64,000 nt of DNA, taken from positions 310,001 to 374,000 of the forward strand of contig NZ_JAELXS010000001.1 of assembly GCF_016427505.1 (NCBI RefSeq), written 5' to 3'. Both the position numbers and the translations under genes were made by a program. Each line of letters begins with the position of its first letter. Position 1 is the stretch's first letter. Source of the DNA: Sphingomonas mollis. Its GTDB lineage: Bacteria > Pseudomonadota > Alphaproteobacteria > Sphingomonadales > Sphingomonadaceae. Under the pieces are notes generated by a model. The model was not told the origin of the DNA and did no database searches. It worked only from the letters and a program-made list of their open reading frames with translations. Shown one piece after another: positions 56,720 through 64,000 of the stretch.

Positions 56720-58170
56720 ACGAAGGCTATTCCCAGGACATGGACAATGAGGGCAGCGGTGCTGGCTTCATCGCCTATCTGCCATCGATCGCATGGCAGC
56801 GCCGCTGGTGGATCGTCGGGCCGCTGGTGGCAGGGACGATTCTGGGCAGCGCCGCCGCGTTCCTGATGCCGTCGACCTATCGGTCGGGCGCGACGTTGCT
56901 GGTCGAATCGCCGCAATTGCCCAGCGAGCTGGTCGGCGGTCAGGGGGCCAACAGCCTGATCGATCGCCGCATCGCCAAGGTGCGCCAGCAGATCCTCAGC
57001 CGCCCCGACCTGATCGAGCTGATCGAGGCGAACAACCTGTATGGCGAAGAGCGGCAGAAGAAGCCGCTGTCGGCGATCCTCGACAAGATGCGCGGATCGA
57101 CCAGCATCTCGCCGGTGGCGGCGGATATCGGCAACGGTCCGGGTTCCAACACGATCGCCTTTACGCTTACGTTCGATTATTCGGAGCCGCAAAAGGCGCA
57201 GATCGTCGCGCAGGACTTCGTCGAGCGACTGGTGAGGCTGGATGCCAGCCAGACCGCCGAGCAGGTGACGGGCACGGTCGAGTTCCTGCAAGAGCAGGCG
57301 GGCAGCCTGTCGGGCCAGATCAGCGCGATCGAACGGCAGATCGAAAGCATCAAGCTGACCAACGGCATGGCCCTGTCCAGCGCCAACAGCCTGATGTTGC
57401 CGGGCGGCAGCGATTATTCGGGCCAGATCGCCAGCCTGCAGCGGGAGAACGCGCAGTTGGGTGCGCAGCTTCGCCAGCAATCGGGTGCGATCGACCGCGA
57501 TCCGGGTGTCATCGCGGCCGAGGCGCAGCTGGCCAGCATGCGGGCGATCTATTCGGACAATCACCCCGATGTCCGCCTCGCCGAACAGCGGCTGGCCGAA
57601 TCGAAGAAATTCGCCGCGACCAACGTGACGCGGGCCGATCTTGGTGCCCAGATCCGCGCCCAGATCGCGACGAACAACCAGTCGATCGCGAATCTGCAGG
57701 CGGCACAGGGCAGTGCGGCGGCGCGTACCAGCGCGGTCGCCAACGCGCAGGCACGGGCACCGGCGGTGCAGGAGCAGATTTCGCAGTTGCAGGCGCGCGC
57801 CGATGGCCTGCGGGGCAATTACCAGACGATCCAGACCAACCTGATGAACGCGCGCGGGTCCGCCCGGATCAGCGAGCAGCAGCGCGGCGAGCGGTTGAGC
57901 GTGATCGATCCGCCGGTCGTGCCGGATCATCCCTCCTCGCCCAACCGGCCGGTCCTGATCGCCGGCGGCATCATCGCCGGTGGCGGTCTGGGTCTGGCGA
58001 TCGCGCTGTTGCTCGAACTGATCGCGCGGCCGATCCGCGGCGTCGGCGCCTTGCAGGACATCACCGGCGAGCCGCCGTTGGTGATCGTGCCGAAGCTGTT
58101 GCAGAAGAAGAAATGGTGGCAGACGTTGCTGCGTCGCAAGAATGCACCGGCCGCCGCGGTCACGAGCTGA
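56716..58170 (+). CDS. Polysaccharide chain-length determinant (Wzz/GumC-like)
   Basis: A 484-residue inner-membrane protein: helix 1 (WWIVGPLVAGTILGSAAAFLM) after a short cytoplasmic tail, a long periplasmic coiled coil (about 190-410), and helix 2 (IAGGIIAGGGLGLAIALLLEL) preceded by a Pro-rich stretch (PPVVPDHPSSPNRP). It has no C-terminal kinase domain, so it works with the separate kinase downstream. Overlaps the beta-barrel gene by ATGA. Confidence 0.9.
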   Translation: MNEGYSQDMDNEGSGAGFIAYLPSIAWQRRWWIVGPLVAGTILGSAAAFLMPSTYRSGATLLVESPQLPSELVGGQGANSLIDRRIAKVRQQILSRPDLIELIEANNLYGEERQKKPLSAILDKMRGSTSISPVAADIGNGPGSNTIAFTLTFDYSEPQKAQIVAQDFVERLVRLDASQTAEQVTGTVEFLQEQAGSLSGQISAIERQIESIKLTNGMALSSANSLMLPGGSDYSGQIASLQRENAQLGAQLRQQSGAIDRDPGVIAAEAQLASMRAIYSDNHPDVRLAEQRLAESKKFAATNVTRADLGAQIRAQIATNNQSIANLQAAQGSAAARTSAVANAQARAPAVQEQISQLQARADGLRGNYQTIQTNLMNARGSARISEQQRGERLSVIDPPVVPDHPSSPNRPVLIAGGIIAGGGLGLAIALLLELIARPIRGVGALQDITGEPPLVIVPKLLQKKKWWQTLLRRKNAPAAAVTS

Positions 58171-58186
58171 GCACGGGAATTTGTCG

Positions 58187-58960
58187 ATGAATTTTCAGTC
58201 TCCGGCCCCCTCCGGCCTGCCGATCATCGGCACCGAGCCCCGGCACTTCCTGCCTACGGAAAATCTGGGCGAGGCGATCGTCGGGTTTCGTAGCCGGGAC
58301 GAGCGGTCGCGGCCGTTCAACCTGTTGCGCACGCAGATCGCCCGGCTGGTCGCGAGCGGCGTCCGGGTGATCGGCGTCACGTCCGCCACCCCGCGGGTCG
58401 GCAAGACGTTCGTCGCGTGCAATCTGGCCGCATCGATGGCGCGGTTGCCCGATCTGAAGACGGTGCTGATCGATCTCGACCTGCGGCGCGGATCGGTGGC
58501 GGAGCGGTTCAACTTGCCGGTCGAACAAGGCATGACCGAATATCTGGCGGGGCGGATCGACGATCTGTCCGAGATCGCGTGGGGCGTGGAGGGGCAGGAA
58601 CTGACCATCTACCCGGCGGCGGTGCGCAAGGTGCTGTCGTCCGAGTTGCTGGCCGGTTCGCGGTTCCAGGAACTGATCGCGGCGGCGCGGGCGATGCCGG
58701 AACAGGCGGTCGTGCTGTGCGACCTGCCGCCGATCTTCGCCAATGACGATGCGATGATCGTAGGCGAGCTGATCGACGGTTACCTGATGGTGGTCGAGGA
58801 CGGGGTCACGACGGCCAAGCAGGTTCGCGATTCGATGCGCCTGATGAAATCGGTGCGCTGCTTCGGCACGGTCCTGAACAATTACGTCCAGGGTTTTACC
58901 GGCGACGATTATGGCTACGGCTATGGCAAGGGCAGTGGCTATTCGGATTACTACAATTGA
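58187..58960 (+). CDS. CpsD/CapB family bacterial tyrosine kinase
   Basis: A 257-residue P-loop kinase that pairs with the Wzz-like protein to set chain length. Walker A is SATPRVGKT at about 66-74 (Lys73) and Walker A' VLIDLDLR at 93-100. The C-terminal tail is Tyr-rich (YGYGYGKGSGYSDYYN), as in autophosphorylating tyrosine kinases. The kinase is not fused to the Wzz domain, unlike Wzc of many Gram-negatives. Confidence 0.9.
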   Translation: MNFQSPAPSGLPIIGTEPRHFLPTENLGEAIVGFRSRDERSRPFNLLRTQIARLVASGVRVIGVTSATPRVGKTFVACNLAASMARLPDLKTVLIDLDLRRGSVAERFNLPVEQGMTEYLAGRIDDLSEIAWGVEGQELTIYPAAVRKVLSSELLAGSRFQELIAAARAMPEQAVVLCDLPPIFANDDAMIVGELIDGYLMVVEDGVTTAKQVRDSMRLMKSVRCFGTVLNNYVQGFTGDDYGYGYGKGSGYSDYYN

Positions 58961-59943
58961 TCGTTGACGGTGCAGCGACGGGCGGAACGGTGTTTCGCAA
59001 GGTATATTGCGTACTCGGCGCGCGGTCGCTGCGCTATGCGCGGGCCTGTCTCGCCAGCCTGTTGCAGCAGTCGCAGGAACCGATCGATCTTTTCCTGCTG
59101 ACCGATGCGCCGGCCGATGCGGCGGCCCTGCGCGAGGCGATGGAGCCGCTGGCCGATGGCACCGTGCATCGCCTGACGGTGTACGATCAGGCCGATGCCG
59201 ATGCCCGCGCCGCCGATATCTTCCGTGATTATCCGGCGATCGTCCGGTTCCGGGGCGGGCATCCGTGCTGGCGCAAGATCACCGATCCGGTGCTGTATGC
59301 CGCGCCGGGCGAAGAAGTCATCATCATCGATCCGGACGTTTATTTCCCGAACCGCTTCACGTTCGAACCGACGCCGGCCACCGGCCTGTTGCTGATGTGG
59401 CAGCGGCCGAATTGCCTGTTGCCCGAACCGCTGGTGCGCGACGCCTATGCGAAGTCGGTGCCGATGGCGGACCATACCGATATCGGCGTCTGCCAGTTTC
59501 GGGCGCCGTTGCCCTATGCGGAACTGGAGCGTTTGCTGGAGACGCTCGACACCGGGTCGTACGCGCATTCGATGCATGTCGAATCGATCGTCTGGGCGGC
59601 GCTGGCCGAGCGGATGGGCGGCGGCTATCTCGATCCGGACAGCTGGCATTGTTACGGCAACACGGTCACCGGGCGACTGGCGCGGCGACTGGGTCGCAGC
59701 GGTCCGGAGATGCTGCGCAAGCTGGCGTTCGGACGGATGAAGGCGTTCCACGCCGGCGGGATCGCCAAGGACTGGCTGGTCGATGCCGAGCGCGAAGGCG
59801 TGTTCGCCGATGGATCGCCACGGGTCGAGGCGACGCCGGTGCGGCCGTTCGTCCGCTATCCGCGGGTCAAGTTCGAACGCAAGATCCGCATCCGGCGACT
59901 GGCGCGCAAGCTGGGTCTCTATTCGGTGCTGGGTAACGGCTGA
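58957..59943 (+). CDS. GT-A-like hypothetical glycosyltransferase
   Basis: About 328 residues. Near the start is FRKVYCVLGARSLRYARACL and LFLLTDAP; the middle has VIIIDPDVYFPNRF, whose DPDV could be the DxD metal motif. It ends in a basic tail (RKIRIRRLARKL). No named family is recognised. The start is uncertain: TTG 58957 overlaps the kinase stop, while GTG 58990 with GGCGGAA upstream would drop 11 residues. It is embedded among polysaccharide genes. Confidence 0.7.
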   Translation: MIVDGAATGGTVFRKVYCVLGARSLRYARACLASLLQQSQEPIDLFLLTDAPADAAALREAMEPLADGTVHRLTVYDQADADARAADIFRDYPAIVRFRGGHPCWRKITDPVLYAAPGEEVIIIDPDVYFPNRFTFEPTPATGLLLMWQRPNCLLPEPLVRDAYAKSVPMADHTDIGVCQFRAPLPYAELERLLETLDTGSYAHSMHVESIVWAALAERMGGGYLDPDSWHCYGNTVTGRLARRLGRSGPEMLRKLAFGRMKAFHAGGIAKDWLVDAEREGVFADGSPRVEATPVRPFVRYPRVKFERKIRIRRLARKLGLYSVLGNG

Positions 59944-61193
59944 TGCCGGATACCGCGACCGGCGATCGCGGGGACAGCCGACAGCGCATCCTGCTCGTCG
60001 CCCCCAATATCTCGCGCCAGATGGGCGGCGAGGGTCTGAAGGCGCTCCAGATTCACCTCGAACTGCGGGCGATGGGCCATGACGTCCGTCAGGTGACGCA
60101 TGCACGCGTGCGCGACGAGATGCGGCGCGACCAGCCCGATCTGGCGATCGATTATGTCGAGGACGATGTGGCGCAGATCTGGCTGCACCGGCTGCGGCTG
60201 AAGCCGTTGCTGGGACTGTTGAACGGATGGCAGCTGCACCGGTTGAGCCGGACGGTCGCCGAGCGTTTCGATCCGTGGGTGGTCCATTTCACCTCGCCGA
60301 TTTCCCCCGTGCTGCCGTATTTCCGGATGCCGGGGCGATCGGTGGTGATCGGGCCGCTCAATGGCAACGTCGCGCATCCGGCCGCCTTTCAGTCGCGGGA
60401 GCCGCTGGGCAAGAAGCTGGGCCGCGCGGTGTTGCGGCCGATGCAGGCGCTGCTCGGGCTTCTGTTCCACGGCAAGAAACAGGCATTGCTGCTGATCTCC
60501 GGTGGCGAGCGGACGGCGGATGCGCTGGCGATGGGTGGCTGCACCGCCGACCAGTTCGTTTTCACGCTCGATTGCGGCATTCCCGACGCGCTGGTCGACC
60601 GCGCGCGGATCGCGCATGCTGGCGTCAACCGGTCGTTCCTGCATCTGGGTCGGCTGGTGCCGTACAAGGGGTGCGACCTGGCGATCAGGGCGCTGGCGCG
60701 GGCGCATCCAGAGGCGACGCTGGACATCATCGGTGACGGCAGCGAACGGCCGGCGTTGCAGACGCTGGTCGCGGAGCTGGGTCTGGGTGAGCGTGTAAAG
60801 TTCGTCGGCTGGGTGCCGGCGGGGCCTGAACTGTACGACCGGCTGTCGGGATACCGTGCGCTGGTGCTGCCCTCCGTGGCCGAGGCGAACGGGATCGCGT
60901 TTCAGGAGGCGATGGTGCTGGGCCTGCCGGTGGTCTGCGTCGATTGGGCGGGGCCGCAGGAATTGCTGACCGCCGACGAGGCGATCATGATCGCACCGAC
61001 CAGCGAGGACGATGTCGTGGCGGCGGTGGCCGCGGCGATGGATCGGCTGGGGCAGGACGGCGCCTTTGCCGATGGCCTGTCGGAACGCGCGCGGGCCAAG
61101 GCGATGGCGCTGGGGTTCCGTTGGCGTGATCTGTTGACGCGGTGGCAGGACGTCTACGCCGACGCGCATGACCGATCCGTTCGTTCCTCCTGA
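59943..61193 (+). CDS. Glycosyltransferase family 4 protein
   Basis: A 416-residue GT-B enzyme. The N-terminal domain starts RILLVAPNISRQMGGEGLKA; the C-terminal domain has FLHLGRLVPYKGCDLAIRAL and the donor site VLPSVAEANGIAFQEAMVLG. Likely adds a sugar to the lipid-linked repeat unit. Stop and start with the previous gene overlap (TGATG). Confidence 0.9.
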   Translation: MPDTATGDRGDSRQRILLVAPNISRQMGGEGLKALQIHLELRAMGHDVRQVTHARVRDEMRRDQPDLAIDYVEDDVAQIWLHRLRLKPLLGLLNGWQLHRLSRTVAERFDPWVVHFTSPISPVLPYFRMPGRSVVIGPLNGNVAHPAAFQSREPLGKKLGRAVLRPMQALLGLLFHGKKQALLLISGGERTADALAMGGCTADQFVFTLDCGIPDALVDRARIAHAGVNRSFLHLGRLVPYKGCDLAIRALARAHPEATLDIIGDGSERPALQTLVAELGLGERVKFVGWVPAGPELYDRLSGYRALVLPSVAEANGIAFQEAMVLGLPVVCVDWAGPQELLTADEAIMIAPTSEDDVVAAVAAAMDRLGQDGAFADGLSERARAKAMALGFRWRDLLTRWQDVYADAHDRSVRSS

Positions 61194-61217
61194 TCCGCAC
61201 GACCAAAGTGAGTGACG

Positions 61218-62588
61218 ATGCACCCGAGAATGCTGAAGAACCCCCTGATGTCCGGGATCGGCGCGGCGCGACGCGGCCTGGCGAGCGACGCCGGCGTCGT
61301 CGTCGGGGTGATGGTGTTCCAGAACCTGCTGCGCATCGGCAGCTCGATGATCCTGACACGCCTGCTGAACGTCGAGGCGTTCGCGGTCGCCGGCATCGTG
61401 ACGTCGGTGATGGTGACGTTCGCGTTGATCTCCGACGTCGGCATCATCGCCTTCATGGTCCGGCACGAGCGGAGCGCCGAGCGCGAATTTCGCGATCAGG
61501 TGTGGACGCTGCGCCTGATCCGCGGGATCATATTGTCGATCCTGATCGCGGTACTGGCGAGCACGGTCGCCGATTATATGCAGAAACCGTATCTGCAATG
61601 GGCGATCGCGGCGGCGGGACTGTTCTCGATCATTGACGGGCTGGGCTCGATGGCGCCGTTCACGGCGTTGCGCAATCGCAAGGTCCGGCTGCTCAGCGCG
61701 ATCGACGTGATGAGCCAGTTGCTGGGGGCCGCCATCACCATCGCGCTGGCGCTGGTGTTCCATTCATACTGGGCGATCATCTTCTCCAGCCTGCTCGGTC
61801 AGCTGATGGGCGTGTTCTTCAGCTACAAGCTGTACCCGGATTCCGGGCAGCGCTTCAATTTCTCGCGCGAGCGGGCGGCCGAGCTGTGGCGGTTTTCGCG
61901 GTTCATCACCGGTTCGACGATGCTGACGCTGGTCATCAGCCAGGGCGACAAGCTGGTGCTGTCGCGTGCCTTTCCGCTCAGCATCATGGGGCTTTACGTG
62001 ATGGCGGCGGGGCTGGCGGCGACGCCGGTGTCGCTGGTCGGGTCCTATGCGGGGCGGGTGCTGTATCCGCAATATGCCGAGATTTTCCGCAACGATCCGG
62101 GCGCGCTGAGGGAGAAATTCTACAGCGTCCGCATGCGGTTGTCGTTGCTGTACGCTTTTGCCGTCGGCGGATTCATCGGCTGCGCGCCGCTGGTCGTGAA
62201 CATCCTGTACGATCCGCGATATACCGATGCGGGCCATTATCTGCAGATCCTGCTGATCTCGACCTTCTTCGCGGCGGGGACGAGCGTCGCCAACGACATC
62301 ATGATTACGATCGGCAAGACGAGCTACACCTTTGCCGCCAACGTCGTCCGGATCATCTATCTGGGCGCCGGCGCCTGGGTGGGGTGGACGTATTTCGGAC
62401 CGATCGGGATCATCTGGGTGGTCGGTACGGTGGAACTGGCCGGGCAGGTCTATGCCTGGACGCAGCTCGCGCGACAGGGCTTCTTCCGCCCGTCACGCGA
62501 ATTGCTCATCATCGCAGCGGGCCTCGCCGGTCTGGCCGTCGGTTATGGCGTCGATGTGCTGGGACATTCGGTCTTTCATATCCGTTGA
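61218..62588 (+). CDS. Polysaccharide flippase (Wzx-type, MOP superfamily)
   Basis: A 456-residue protein with about 12-14 membrane helices, including GVMVFQNLLRIGSSMILTRLL, SDVGIIAFMVRHERSAERE and GLGSMAPFTALRNRKV. This is the family that flips the undecaprenyl-linked repeat unit. ATG 61218 or GTG 61212 could start it. Wzy polymerase is not seen so far; it may lie to the right of the window. Confidence 0.87.
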   Translation: MHPRMLKNPLMSGIGAARRGLASDAGVVVGVMVFQNLLRIGSSMILTRLLNVEAFAVAGIVTSVMVTFALISDVGIIAFMVRHERSAEREFRDQVWTLRLIRGIILSILIAVLASTVADYMQKPYLQWAIAAAGLFSIIDGLGSMAPFTALRNRKVRLLSAIDVMSQLLGAAITIALALVFHSYWAIIFSSLLGQLMGVFFSYKLYPDSGQRFNFSRERAAELWRFSRFITGSTMLTLVISQGDKLVLSRAFPLSIMGLYVMAAGLAATPVSLVGSYAGRVLYPQYAEIFRNDPGALREKFYSVRMRLSLLYAFAVGGFIGCAPLVVNILYDPRYTDAGHYLQILLISTFFAAGTSVANDIMITIGKTSYTFAANVVRIIYLGAGAWVGWTYFGPIGIIWVVGTVELAGQVYAWTQLARQGFFRPSRELLIIAAGLAGLAVGYGVDVLGHSVFHIR

Positions 62589-62799
62589 CCGGCGGATGTC
62601 CCCCGGTGCCGCTGCTTGCCATGCAGAACGGCCACGGCGTAGGAGAACGGCGATGCCGCTGCGGGGTGAGACGCGGCGGACGCACGGGAGCGCGGAAACA
62701 GGTGCGTGATTTGATCCTCGGTATGGCCACGGCAGGAACGGGGCGAGACCCGGTCCGGGTGGCAGGCCCGCGGGCCGGTGTTGCCGGTCGAACATCGAT
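62589..62799. other. Spacer between flippase and glycosyltransferase genes
   Basis: 211 bases with no gene and no obvious promoter. A GC-rich palindromic stretch (GGCAGGCCCGCGGGCCGGTG) lies at about 62761-62780. The next genes may form a separate transcript. Confidence 0.4.
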
Positions 62800-63858
62800 A
62801 TGACGACCCTCACGCTGCCGCGTATCATCGACCGTCGCGTGACGGCGGTGATCGTCAATTACCGCACGCCCGATCTGGCGATGGCGTGTCTGGCGGCGCT
62901 CGACCGGGAACGGCGTTTCCTGCCGGGGCTGGATGCGATCCTGGTCGATGGCGGATCGGATGATGGATCGGCCGAGAAGCTGGCCGACGCGGTGACGGCG
63001 GACGCGTTCGCCGACTGGGTGACATTCCTGCCGCTGGCGTTTAACGGTGGTTTCGGCTGGGCCAATAATCAGGCGATCCGTCGCGCGTTGACGCGGAGCG
63101 ATCCGCCCGAATTCATCTATCTGGTGAACCCCGATGCGGTGATCGAGGAGGGCGCGTTGGCGTTGCTGGTGGCGACATTGGTCGATGCGCCGAAGGCGGC
63201 ATCGGCCGGCAGCCTGCTGCTGTCGCCCGAGGGGCATCCGCTCGGTTCCGCCTTTCGTTTCCCCACCGTCGCGCGCGAGTTTCTGCGTGGTGCCAATACG
63301 CCGTTGATCGAACGCCTCGTCGGCAGTGCACCGCTGGTCATCGAGACGGCCGAGACGACCGAAGCCGACTGGGTGACCGGCGCCAGCGTGTTGTTGCGGG
63401 CGGAGGCGCTGCGCGACTGCGGCCTGTTCGACGAGGGGTTCTTCCTGTATTTTGAGGAGGTCGAGCTGATGCATCGCCTCGCGACCGCGGGGTGGCGGTC
63501 GCTGCATTGTCCGGCCAGCCGCGTCTGGCATGTCGGCGGCGCGGCGACGGGCGTGGTCGATGGCGCGAGCGCGCAGCGACCCTTGCCCGATTACTGGTTC
63601 CGGTCGCGTCGGCGGTTCTTCGCGAAGGCCTATGGCCCGTTGCAGGCGCGGCTGTCGGGGATCGCATGGCTGGGCGGCTATGCGATCTGGCGCCTGCGCG
63701 AGATCGCCGGGCTGGGCCGTGACAGCGCGCATGCGCCGGGCGAATGGCGCGACCTGATCCGTAACGGCGTGGGGCCGTCCTCGCTAGACCGGGAAACGGC
63801 GATCGGCCGCTGGGATGGTCCACAGGATCAATTGCCGCACTGGAAGACGCGATCATGA
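62800..63858 (+). CDS. Glycosyltransferase family 2, rhamnosyltransferase-like
   Basis: A 352-residue GT-A enzyme. VTAVIVNYRTPDLAM, VDGGSDDGSAEKLA and YLVNPDAVIEEGAL are the typical nucleotide-sugar motifs, and EADWVTGASVLLRAEAL and GLFDEGFFLYFEEVELMHR match the acceptor site of rhamnosyltransferase-type proteins. It overlaps the next gene by ATGA. Confidence 0.9.
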   Translation: MTTLTLPRIIDRRVTAVIVNYRTPDLAMACLAALDRERRFLPGLDAILVDGGSDDGSAEKLADAVTADAFADWVTFLPLAFNGGFGWANNQAIRRALTRSDPPEFIYLVNPDAVIEEGALALLVATLVDAPKAASAGSLLLSPEGHPLGSAFRFPTVAREFLRGANTPLIERLVGSAPLVIETAETTEADWVTGASVLLRAEALRDCGLFDEGFFLYFEEVELMHRLATAGWRSLHCPASRVWHVGGAATGVVDGASAQRPLPDYWFRSRRRFFAKAYGPLQARLSGIAWLGGYAIWRLREIAGLGRDSAHAPGEWRDLIRNGVGPSSLDRETAIGRWDGPQDQLPHWKTRS

Positions 63859-64000
63859 CCGAAGCCCGGCCATCGCCTGCGATCATCGCGATCGGGCGCA
63901 ACGAGGGGGAGCGGTTGAAGACCTGTCTCCGCTCGCTGCCCGCCGATGCCGCGCGCATCTATGTCGATTCGGGATCGACCGACGGCAGCGTGGCCTTTGC
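63855..64000 (+). CDS. Glycosyltransferase family 2, 3' end outside window
   Basis: Only about 48 residues are visible: PAIIAIGRNEGERLKTCL and YVDSGSTDGS, the N-terminus of a GT-A family 2 enzyme. ATG 63855 overlaps the previous stop. The polysaccharide cluster therefore continues to the right. Confidence 0.85.
   Translation, partial: MTEARPSPAIIAIGRNEGERLKTCLRSLPADAARIYVDSGSTDGSVAF

Noticed and set aside
59919..61763. A 614-residue minus-strand open frame over the GT4 gene
   Set aside because: Runs across two good plus-strand genes; Arg/His/Gln/Asp-rich shadow.

Overview
The window looks like a chromosomal segment of a sphingomonad (Alphaproteobacteria, Sphingomonadales; probably Sphingomonas or a close relative). 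This is inferred from the very high GC coding style, an F1-only ATP synthase operon split from F0, the rsmI-yraN-gshB and rdgB/rph/hrcA/grpE neighbourhoods, a RegB/RegA redox pair, and an exosortase V (PEPxxWA-CTERM) sorting system of the sphingomonad type. I see no rRNA, tRNA, CRISPR array, prophage or complete insertion sequence.

Layout. 1-2.4 kb: the 3' part of an unknown protein with a Pro-Thr linker, converging on a frameshifted PMT-like glycosyltransferase remnant. 2.4-7.7 kb: a CpaF-type pilus/secretion ATPase, an HExxH peptidase-like secreted protein, the Ada methyl-repair regulator and an exported repeat protein. 7.8-12.8 kb: atpHAGDC. 13.2-28.6 kb: mostly housekeeping genes (priA, xerC, a DedA protein, gshB, yraN, rsmI, an LpoA-like lipoprotein, hemW, a CAP protein, rdgB, rph, hrcA, grpE), then two glycosyltransferases. 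28.8-32.6 kb: ahpC-ahpF and an MFS transporter. 32.7-39.5 kb: one overlapping block cyoABCD-surf1-regB-regA, joining a bo3-type quinol oxidase to its likely redox sensor. 40-43.3 kb: isocitrate lyase with a 51-residue companion gene, divergent from a RamB/ScfR-like regulator. 43.5-49 kb: two PEP-CTERM proteins (one a metalloprotease), a PilZ protein, a lipoprotein, an aspartic protease and a membrane protein, with repeats between them. 49.3-64 kb: exosortase V, its EpsI partner and accessory protein, followed by a Gum/Eps-like exopolysaccharide cluster (EpsD, WecB/TagA transferase, TPR lipoprotein, export OPX protein, beta-barrel, Wzz, tyrosine kinase, several glycosyltransferases, flippase) that runs off the right edge.

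How it fits together. The right-hand 15 kb probably makes and exports a polysaccharide and processes PEPxxW-tagged surface proteins; two candidate substrates of the sorting enzyme lie just upstream. The cyo block pairs a terminal oxidase, its assembly factor and a quinone/redox-sensing kinase. The aceA region pairs the glyoxylate shunt with an acyl-CoA-type regulator.

The least ordinary signals are a foreign-looking cassette in yraN (DUF2314-like gene plus a replacement yraN 5' end, with the old 5' end left as a fragment), a pair of about 180-bp MITE-like elements, large palindromes inside the atp and ahp operons, and the 51-residue gene next to aceA. No wholly new multi-gene system is evident; the yraN cassette and the exosortase V cluster are the best leads.
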